A stretch of DNA of 21,033 bases from NCBI GenBank assembly GCA_018383375.1, contig JAHAWW010000286.1:1-21033 (forward strand), read 5' to 3'. Below are positions 15,650-21,033 of this stretch, piece by piece. Position numbers and translations under genes: made by a program. This stretch comes from Prevotellamassilia sp. (GTDB taxonomy: Bacteria > Bacteroidota > Bacteroidia > Bacteroidales > Bacteroidaceae). Numbering within the stretch: position 1 is the stretch's first letter; every line of letters starts with the position of its first letter. The notes below the pieces were generated by a model, which saw only the letters and a program-made list of their open reading frames with translations, ran no database searches and had not been told where the DNA came from.

Positions 15650-16129
15650 TTCCTTGAGGTTTTCACACCACGTCGATAGAGCTGAGCGTAACGCCTCGCG
15701 CTCGGCACGTTTCTCCGCACTGGTGTTTTCTGGCAAAGGCAAGGTCAGGCTGCGTAAGGCTTTGACTGCATTGCCGTCGACATTAACATGGACGCGCTCT
15801 TGTGTTTCAGCAAGGAGCGCGTCGCTTTTTTGGCTTCGATTGGTCGGCGTGGGACGGTCAAAGAGATTACCCATTGTCTTCTCTGTAGCGCCGAGCGTGG
15901 TTTCAAACAAGATATGAAAACGATTGAAAAAAGTGTAGCCTTCGTTGTAGAGCAATTGAAGCATAGCCTCCTTAGAGGGCTTTACGCCCAAAAACTGTGG
16001 TAGAAGACGGCTCAAAGTGGTCAGAATGTATCTCACCTCATTACCGGCGTTGCGGTGTAGACTGTCGACCGGCGGCAACCAACGGCTGAAAAAACGTAAT
16101 AGGATTTCTTGTTCTGAAGAAGGGGACAT
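15629..16129 (-). CDS. Hypothetical protein, 166 aa, no family recognised
   Basis: I do not recognise this protein. It is rich in charged residues, has no signal peptide or membrane segment, and is predicted cytoplasmic and mainly helical. The best ordered part is about 45-85 (LGVKPSKEAMLQLLYNEGYTFFNRFHILFE). The C-terminal third is a Glu/Arg/Ala-rich helix (ENTSAEKRAEREALRSALS). Support for coding is an ATG at 16129, a -7 box upstream, a plausible helical composition and no competing gene on the other strand. It overlaps udk tail-to-tail by 21 bp and diverges from the TonB receptor gene. Confidence 0.65.
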   Translation of the reverse strand: MSPSSEQEILLRFFSRWLPPVDSLHRNAGNEVRYILTTLSRLLPQFLGVKPSKEAMLQLLYNEGYTFFNRFHILFETTLGATEKTMGNLFDRPTPTNRSQKSDALLAETQERVHVNVDGNAVKALRSLTLPLPENTSAEKRAEREALRSALSTWCENLKESLPGGI

Positions 16130-16193
16130 TGCTGTGTAAATAAAGTAGGGGGAGAAGGGTAAAACTTAGACTCACACCGAGTCATTTTGATTG

Positions 16194-16201
16194 CAAACTT
16201 A
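16194..16201 (-). promoter_or_regulatory. Probable -7 box (TAAGTTTG) for the 166-aa gene
   Basis: The minus-strand match to TAnnTTTG is 65 bp before the ATG at 16129. It touches the palindrome ACAAATTTGT at 16201-16210, so a regulator bound there could affect it. No good -33 match is seen. Confidence 0.4.
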
Positions 16202-16210
16202 CAAATTTGT
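16201..16210. promoter_or_regulatory. Palindrome ACAAATTTGT between divergent promoters
   Basis: A perfect 10-bp palindrome lies between the 166-aa gene and the TonB receptor gene. It touches the -7 box of one and overlaps the possible -33 box of the other. It is a candidate operator for a regulator acting on both genes, but no regulator gene is present nearby. Confidence 0.4.
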
Positions 16211-16233
16211 TTGTGAAAAAGTGTGTACCTTCG
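16206..16233 (+). promoter_or_regulatory. Possible promoter of the TonB-dependent receptor gene
   Basis: TTTG at 16206-16209 and TACCTTCG at 16226-16233 resemble the -33 and -7 boxes (one mismatch in the latter). The 16-bp spacing is shorter than usual. The start of transcription would lie about 55 bp before the ATG at 16298. Confidence 0.35.
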
Positions 16234-16297
16234 CGGCTGCGTTTCCTGTAGGACGCGAGAGGGCTGCATAAGGCTCCATCTTTATACCATTATTTAT

Positions 16298-18370
16298 ATG
16301 TCAAACAAATCACTATTCAATCACAGGGAGTCCTTCACATTCCGTCGTTTCAGCCGGCGGGGCTATGGTCTCTTTGCCTGCTTGGGCCGCGAGGTGCGGG
16401 TCGGGGTCTTGACAGTGGCGACGCTCAGTGCGGCCGCCCCTTGTCTGGCCACAGACTCTAAGCCCGTCTCTTTTGTAGAGGCAGAAGGCGGACTGGCCAC
16501 AGACTCTGCAGGCACCGAATTGGCCGAGGCGCTCGTCAGTGCCACGCGTGCTCCCTTGGCAGCCGATGTGGCTGCACGCATAGTGACGACTCTGTCGCAA
16601 CGAGACCTCGAGGCGGCGGGCGTCACGAGTGTCAACGACTTGCTCAAACTGGCCGCGGGCGTAGATGTCCGTCAGCGCGGCGGTTTTGGTGTACAAACAG
16701 ACATCAGCATCGATGGCGGAACCTTTGACCAAATATGTATTCTCGTCAACGGCATAGCCATCACCAATCCTCAAACAGGCCACAATGCGGCCGACTTCCC
16801 CCTCAACACAGCCGACATAGAGCGCGTGGAAATACTCCGCGGCGCAGCTTCGCGTGTGTTTGGCTCGCAAGCTTTCAGCGGCGCCATCAATGTGGTGACA
16901 AAGGGCGCTGCAAAGACTGGCCTTGAAGCCACAATCGAAGGTGGCAGCTACGGCACCGTTTTGGCGCAGGCCCGCGGTGCTTGGGCTGTTTCGCCACGTT
17001 TCTCTTCCTCGCTCAGCGTGGGCGCCGGTTGTAGCGATGGCGCTGTCGAGAATGGCGACTTTAAGCAGGTGAGGGCCTTTTGGCAAGGCCAATATACTGA
17101 CGACGCCTTGATGCTGCAAGCCCAAGCCGGACTCACGGCCAACGACTTCGGGGCCAATACGTTTTATTCGGCAGCCTATCCAAACCAGTGGGAAGCCACG
17201 CGCCGCTATTTCGTGGCCCTCAAAGGCGAAACCAAAGGTCGCGTACACTTCACGCCACAAGTATCGTGGTTGCGCAGCTCAGACCATTTCCAACTCATAC
17301 GTGCCTCACATACTGGCGAAAACTTTCATCGCGGCGATGTGCTCACCGTCGGAATGGGTGCTTGGACGCAGTGGGCTTTAGGTAAAACGGCCGTAGGCGC
17401 AGAGTTGAGAGACGAAAGTCTTTACAGCACCAACCTTGGGTTACCGCTCTCTGACGAACAACAATTCAACGTTAACGGACATCCCGATATCCAATACAAC
17501 CACCATGCCGAGCGCACCAACGTGAGTTACTACTTAGAGCACAATCTTGTGGTCGGTGATTGGACGGTTTCGGCCGGTGTGATGGCGCAACGCAACTCTA
17601 TGGCCTCGCGCACCTTCCGCTTTTTTCCTGGCGTCGATGTGAGTTACCGACCGTCTTCGGCCTGGCGACTGTTTGCCTCGTGCAATCGCTCAATGCGCCT
17701 GCCCTCGTTCACCGATTTGTGGTATAAGAGTCCCACGCAAGAGGGCAATGTCGGGCTTCAACCGGAAACTTCCACCTCATACCGCATCGGGGCCGAATGG
17801 GGCGGACATGGTTGGAAGGTGAGTGCAGAAGGCTTTCACAACCGTGGTCACCATATGATAGACTGGGTGATGTATAATCCCACGGACATCTATCACGCCA
17901 CGAGTTTTGAACTCTCTGGTTATGGCGCTTCGCTGACGGCAGAAATGGCCTTGAGTCAACTGCTTGGTAGCCGTCAGCCCTTGCAGCGCCTTCGTTTGGA
18001 CTACACCTACCTTTATCAGCATCGCGATGAAGGCCCCGATTATTATAAATCGAATTATGCTCTCGAGTATTTGCGTCACAAACTCACTATCTCGCTCGAC
18101 CATAAGATAGTGTCGCGACTCTCTGCTACTTGGACAATGCGGTTGTGGGAGCGCGAAGGAGGTTATGTGGTTTACGACGGCGTTCGTCCCACCGACCAAT
18201 TGCATCCCTACGGCTTGCACGCCTTGCTCGACTGCCGCCTCAGATGGAAGGCAGAGCATTACGAACTTTTTGCCGACTTGACCAACGTCACTGCCACGCG
18301 TTATTTTGATTTGGCCAATGTGCGGCAGCCCGGTTTTATGCTTTTGGCCGGTGCTAAGATAAAAATCTGA
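16298..18370 (+). CDS. TonB-dependent outer-membrane receptor, BtuB-like
   Basis: A 690-aa outer-membrane active transporter. A plug domain spans about 84-203, with the conserved ILVNGI, DIERVEILRG and FGSQAFSGAINVVTKG segments, followed by a 22-strand-type barrel to the end. It lacks the N-terminal carboxypeptidase-like domain of SusC proteins, so it belongs to the vitamin/siderophore receptor side. The substrate is unknown. The N-terminus is odd: about 50 residues with an Arg/Phe-rich stretch (FRRFSRRGYGLFACLGREV) before the hydrophobic part (VGVLTVATLSAAAPCLA). The ATG at 16298 is preferred over a GTG at 16223, which lies inside the putative promoter. I see no cobalamin riboswitch upstream. 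A terminator hairpin follows at 18430-18458. Confidence 0.9.
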   Translation: MSNKSLFNHRESFTFRRFSRRGYGLFACLGREVRVGVLTVATLSAAAPCLATDSKPVSFVEAEGGLATDSAGTELAEALVSATRAPLAADVAARIVTTLSQRDLEAAGVTSVNDLLKLAAGVDVRQRGGFGVQTDISIDGGTFDQICILVNGIAITNPQTGHNAADFPLNTADIERVEILRGAASRVFGSQAFSGAINVVTKGAAKTGLEATIEGGSYGTVLAQARGAWAVSPRFSSSLSVGAGCSDGAVENGDFKQVRAFWQGQYTDDALMLQAQAGLTANDFGANTFYSAAYPNQWEATRRYFVALKGETKGRVHFTPQVSWLRSSDHFQLIRASHTGENFHRGDVLTVGMGAWTQWALGKTAVGAELRDESLYSTNLGLPLSDEQQFNVNGHPDIQYNHHAERTNVSYYLEHNLVVGDWTVSAGVMAQRNSMASRTFRFFPGVDVSYRPSSAWRLFASCNRSMRLPSFTDLWYKSPTQEGNVGLQPETSTSYRIGAEWGGHGWKVSAEGFHNRGHHMIDWVMYNPTDIYHATSFELSGYGASLTAEMALSQLLGSRQPLQRLRLDYTYLYQHRDEGPDYYKSNYALEYLRHKLTISLDHKIVSRLSATWTMRLWEREGGYVVYDGVRPTDQLHPYGLHALLDCRLRWKAEHYELFADLTNVTATRYFDLANVRQPGFMLLAGAKIKI

Positions 18371-18429
18371 CCTTTATCAACCTTTTGGCGCTTTAAGACC
18401 CCTCTCAACCTACAGAAAATAATAAAATG

Positions 18430-18458
18430 ACTGCTCGGGCACATTGTGTCTGAGCAGT
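18430..18458 (+). terminator. Terminator hairpin of the TonB receptor gene
   Basis: ACTGCTC (18430-18436) pairs with GAGCAGT (18452-18458). The inner arms (GGCAC with GTGTC, including a G-T pair) close an ATT loop, and TTTGC follows. Its loop carries the TTG that also fits the -33 box of the next promoter. Confidence 0.7.
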
Positions 18459-18472
18459 TTTGCTTACTTTTG
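18444..18472 (+). promoter_or_regulatory. Promoter of the C11 peptidase gene
   Basis: TTG at 18444-18446 and TACTTTTG at 18465-18472 are separated by 18 bp, close to the usual spacing. The start point would be near 18480, giving a leader of about 107 bases to the ATG at 18587. Confidence 0.6.
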
Positions 18473-18586
18473 CAAAACATAGGCTTTAACACAGCACGCG
18501 CTGAGATACTGCTATGGCTTATGATATGCCATTTTGTGCCTCTCGCCATATATTCACCGACCTCACCTCGTCATCTCGTGTCTACT

Positions 18587-19885
18587 ATGTCTGTCTCCAA
18601 ATCTTTTCAAAGTCTTGTGGCCATTGTCTTTGGCCTGACGATGAGTTTTCTGGCAGCATGTAGCGACGAAGAAAATACGGCCCGTTATGATGTCGTGGCT
18701 CAGGGTGCCGAGGCCGTGGGAACGAAAACCGTGCTCGTCTATATGGCCGGGCACAACACCTTGGGTTATGCCGGTTGTATACAAGCCGACACGGCCGAGA
18801 TTATGGCCGGGCGTTTTGCCATCCCAAGCGACGGCCGGTTGCTGATATTCATTGACACCGGCGACAAGCCCCGGCTCTATCGTGTTTTGCCCGATGAGCC
18901 TCAGCCTCGGCTCTTGGCCGAGTGGGCAAAAGACTGTTCGTCGACTTCGCCTCAAACGCTTTGCGAGGTGCTTGAACTCACCCGTCGTCTTGCCCCTTCA
19001 GCGCATTATGGCTTAGTGATGTCGTCTCATGGTGACGGCTGGTTGCCACCGTCAAATACACCCCAATCGCTGCGTCGTTCAAAAGCGAGCCTCAAATCGT
19101 TTGGTATTGACGACGGCGACGGAGCGGCCGACCACGGCGAGCAGATGGCTGTGGAAGACTTGGCGACAGCCTTTTCTCAAACGGGCCTTCACCCGGACTA
19201 CATCTTTTTTGATGCTTGTCTGATGCAGACCGTCGAGGTGGCCTATGCTCTGCGAGGGGTCACAGACTACGTCATTGCTTCGCCGGCCTTGTTGCCGTCA
19301 GCCGGAGCCAATTACACTCACCTGTTGGCCCGAGGCCTCTTCTCGGACACGGTGAGCCACATCGCCGAGACTTATGTGGCCGATGTCGCCGACCCTGACC
19401 AATATTTGTCATATTATGAGCACGGCGCCGTGATGTCGGTGGTGCGCACGGCAGCCCTTGATAGTTTGGCTTCAGCCTTTGCCGCCGCCCTCCCGACTTC
19501 AAGTCTGATGGCGCAGGGCCTGCCTGATTTGACCTCGGTTACGGCCTATCAATATTATGGTCGGGCCAATGATTATCGTCCTCACGCTTACGACATAGCC
19601 GAAGCTCTCGACGTCATCTTTCCTCCAAGCGAAGCTCTCGACGAATTGAAACAGACGCTATGTCATGCCGTGGTCTATAAAGCTGCTACCGACCGATTTT
19701 GGTTTGGCCCCGGCGATTGGACCTTTGCAACGGTCTGTCCGGCCACCTATTCCGGCCTGTCGCTCTTTATTCCCCGACAGGAGTATGAAACCAACGCCTC
19801 AATTTGTCCCGCCGGCAATCACAACATCACCTTCCGCAACACCGCTTGGTATGCCGCCTCCGGCTGGGCCCAGACAGGCTGGTGA
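18587..19885 (+). CDS. Clostripain-family (C11) cysteine peptidase lipoprotein
   Basis: A 432-aa lipoprotein. Signal peptide residues 1-24 end in the lipobox F-L-A-A with C25. The mature start C-S-D-E-E is acidic, as in the Bacteroidota surface-export signal. The C11 domain begins at about residue 46 with VLVYMAGHNTL. The catalytic histidine is H148 in MSSHGDGW and the catalytic cysteine is C211 in FDACLMQ. Clostripain-like enzymes cut after arginine or lysine, and in this phylum many are surface proteins of unknown substrate. The ATG at 18587 was chosen because it opens the signal peptide; an upstream in-frame ATG at 18446 lies in the promoter. It has its own promoter, 216 bp after the receptor gene stop. 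A Cys/His pair in the right order supports activity. Confidence 0.9.
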   Translation: MSVSKSFQSLVAIVFGLTMSFLAACSDEENTARYDVVAQGAEAVGTKTVLVYMAGHNTLGYAGCIQADTAEIMAGRFAIPSDGRLLIFIDTGDKPRLYRVLPDEPQPRLLAEWAKDCSSTSPQTLCEVLELTRRLAPSAHYGLVMSSHGDGWLPPSNTPQSLRRSKASLKSFGIDDGDGAADHGEQMAVEDLATAFSQTGLHPDYIFFDACLMQTVEVAYALRGVTDYVIASPALLPSAGANYTHLLARGLFSDTVSHIAETYVADVADPDQYLSYYEHGAVMSVVRTAALDSLASAFAAALPTSSLMAQGLPDLTSVTAYQYYGRANDYRPHAYDIAEALDVIFPPSEALDELKQTLCHAVVYKAATDRFWFGPGDWTFATVCPATYSGLSLFIPRQEYETNASICPAGNHNITFRNTAWYAASGWAQTGW

Positions 19886-19998
19886 CTCATTTGCCCAAGC
19901 ACTGCGTCCCGACTCATCACCTTATCAACCCATCATAAAACTCATTCAGCCTTAGCCTCTCCCAGTTCACCCATCAACCATTCATCCCACACTAATCA

Positions 19999-20325
19999 AT
20001 GAAAGCCCTTCAGTTTGCAGGCCAAATTCTTTCGGCCATTTGGCGTCATAAATACATTTGGATTATTATACTCTTCATCATTGTTGCCGTTTTTATTGAC
20101 GACAATGGCTTTATGGCACGCTATCGGCTTGAAGCCGAAAACGCCGCCACGGTTGAAGAAATCAAGGCATACGAGGCACGCTATGCTGCCGACAGTGCGC
20201 GTCTGAGCCAACTCAAGACCGACCCTGCCGCGGTGGTGCGTGTGGCGCGTGAGAACCATCAGATGAAATCGCCCGACGAAGACGTCTATTACATCGTTTC
20301 GCCCGACTCTGCCGCCACCAATTGA
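19999..20325 (+). CDS. DivIC/FtsB-type septum formation protein
   Basis: A 108-aa bitopic membrane protein. A short cytoplasmic N-terminus (MKALQFAGQILSAIWRHK) leads to one membrane segment at about 19-33 (YIWIIILFIIVAVFI). A coiled-coil stretch follows at about 44-75 (Glu/Ala-rich, EEIKAYEARYAADSARL), then the conserved tail VARENHQMKSPDEDVYYIV. This layout and the K-x-P-x-E-D-V ending match the DivIC/FtsB family, which links FtsL and FtsQ-type proteins at the division site. The start at 19999 follows a 113-bp gap with no promoter box I can see, so it may be co-transcribed with the upstream C11 gene. Confidence 0.85.
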   Translation: MKALQFAGQILSAIWRHKYIWIIILFIIVAVFIDDNGFMARYRLEAENAATVEEIKAYEARYAADSARLSQLKTDPAAVVRVARENHQMKSPDEDVYYIVSPDSAATN

Positions 20326-20398
20326 GCGGCGTAGTCTTATCTTTTATCTGGCGCGAGACGCCCATATAATATATAATGAAAACCAACCTCCCATTTTT

Positions 20399-20821
20399 AT
20401 GATAAAGAAACTGCCCCAGACGCTCTTGTCGTGGTGTTACAGAATAGGCGGCCTGCTCGTTGTGATAGGCGCCGCCATGCCCATCTTTATTCCCGAAACC
20501 TATCTCACGCCTTACGTGTTTAGTCTTGGTGCGTTGCTGTTTGCCGCCGCCCAGTTGCTCACGCCCATACCGGATGTCAACATCACGGTCAAGCGCCTGG
20601 TTTGGCAGCAACGGCTTGGCGCTTTATTGATTATGGCCACAGGCGTGTTGATGTTTTGCTCGCGCTATGGCATCAGTCCGTTTAGTGGTGCCGAATGGCA
20701 AATGTCGTTGGCCATAGCCGCTGTGCTCGAAGTCTACACCGCTTTCCGTCTGCCGGCGGCCATAGAAAAAGCCAACAGTCAAAGAGACAAAGAGACCAAG
20801 AGACCAAAAGTGACCAAGTAA
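20399..20821 (+). CDS. Four-helix integral membrane protein, unknown function
   Basis: A 140-aa protein with four likely membrane segments at about 15-31, 37-54, 71-87 and 101-117, and a charged C-terminal tail rich in K, R and E (about 123-140). I do not recognise a named family. It starts 73 bp after the DivIC-type gene. The ATG at 20399 overlaps the TGA of an eight-codon reading frame (20376-20402) in an ATGA arrangement. The upstream A/T-rich stretch (ATATAATATATAATG) holds no clear -7 box, so the gene is probably co-transcribed with its neighbour. Confidence 0.7.
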   Translation: MIKKLPQTLLSWCYRIGGLLVVIGAAMPIFIPETYLTPYVFSLGALLFAAAQLLTPIPDVNITVKRLVWQQRLGALLIMATGVLMFCSRYGISPFSGAEWQMSLAIAAVLEVYTAFRLPAAIEKANSQRDKETKRPKVTK

Positions 20822-20878
20822 GGCCTGCATAATAAACTGCGAACAGATAAAGCATTTCACGATAATGAGCAAACATAT

Positions 20879-20977
20879 CCACCCCGGGAGTGCCGCCCTT
20901 ACAGGCCGGAATATGAGAGGCTGTATTAACCTATGCCTAACGCCCCGGGCTAATATGTTACGCCCCTACAGGGCTTG
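20879..20977. repeat. GC-rich repeat-like element at the right edge
   Basis: Two imperfect units occur in the same orientation: CCCCGGG at 20882-20888 followed by CCCTTACAGG at 20896-20905, and CCCCGGG at 20943-20949 followed by CCCCTACAGG from 20963. The second unit contains a small stem, GCCC-CTACA-GGGC. The layout resembles dispersed palindromic intergenic elements I know in a general way from Bacteroidales genomes, but I cannot confirm copies elsewhere from this window. No reading frame fits. Confidence 0.45.
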
Positions 20978-21033
20978 ACACGCCGCTCATCAGCGATTAA
21001 CCTTTTATACACTCTTAGTCTTTTAGTCTCTTC

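Noticed and set aside
16130..16297. Cobalamin riboswitch before the BtuB-like receptor
   Set aside because: The gap is short and crowded by promoters, and I see no B12-box-like sequence or multi-stem layout.
16313..17260. Minus-strand open frame (315 codons) within the TonB receptor
   Set aside because: It is antisense to a confident coding region with plug-domain motifs.
1..21033. CRISPR array, tRNA/rRNA genes, insertion sequence, prophage or defence island
   Set aside because: No regular spacer-repeat pattern, no tRNA-like cloverleaf that I could find by eye, no transposase or integrase motif, and no cluster of nuclease/helicase genes. All larger genes are housekeeping or envelope types.

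Overview
The window is a chromosomal segment of a Bacteroidota genome, most likely Bacteroidales and possibly Prevotellaceae-like. The evidence is of five kinds. A type IX secretion C-terminal sorting tail lies at the left edge. There is an exported DPP III with the HECLGH form of the zinc motif. There are BACON-domain and clostripain-family lipoproteins with acidic residues after the lipobox cysteine. There is a Bacteroidota-style LptD/OstA protein. Promoter -7 boxes of the TAnnTTTG type replace sigma70 boxes, and strong Shine-Dalgarno sequences are absent. Base composition is fairly high in GC for this group. Genus-level placement is a guess.

Left part (1-3020). The end of a T9SS-type sorting domain is followed by a 665-bp non-coding stretch with two hairpins. 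Then come gdhA (glutamate dehydrogenase), a hairpin terminator and a SprT-like zinc metallopeptidase-fold gene. The latter meets the leftward operon tail-to-tail over a shared hairpin.

Leftward operon (10316-3047). Seven genes run on the minus strand with gaps of only 12-39 bp and no internal promoter or terminator that I can see. In transcription order they are a YgiQ-family radical SAM protein, a PP2C-like phosphatase, an omega-amidase-type nitrilase, RsmG, an MBL-fold hydrolase, an exported dipeptidyl peptidase III and rubredoxin. A good TAATTTTG box sits just upstream of ygiQ.

Envelope block (10513-14936, minus strand). An HD-domain hydrolase is followed by LptD/OstA, which appears to use a TTG start, and then a two-BACON-domain lipoprotein ending at a clear terminator. 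The HD gene diverges from udk (uridine kinase). The udk 3' end overlaps that of a convergent unknown 166-aa gene.

Right part (16130-21033). The unknown gene diverges from a BtuB-like TonB-dependent receptor with an unusually long, arginine-rich N-terminal export region. Next come a clostripain-family (C11) lipoprotein, a DivIC/FtsB-type division protein and a four-helix membrane protein of unknown role. The right edge carries a GC-rich repeat-like element.

Most of the window is ordinary core or housekeeping sequence. I found no CRISPR array, tRNA, rRNA, prophage, insertion sequence or defence system. The points most worth a second look are the receptor's extended signal region, the terminator/promoter overlap before the C11 gene, the unusual-looking PP2C-like gene inside the operon, the two probable surface lipoproteins, and the possible RNA between the hairpins before gdhA.
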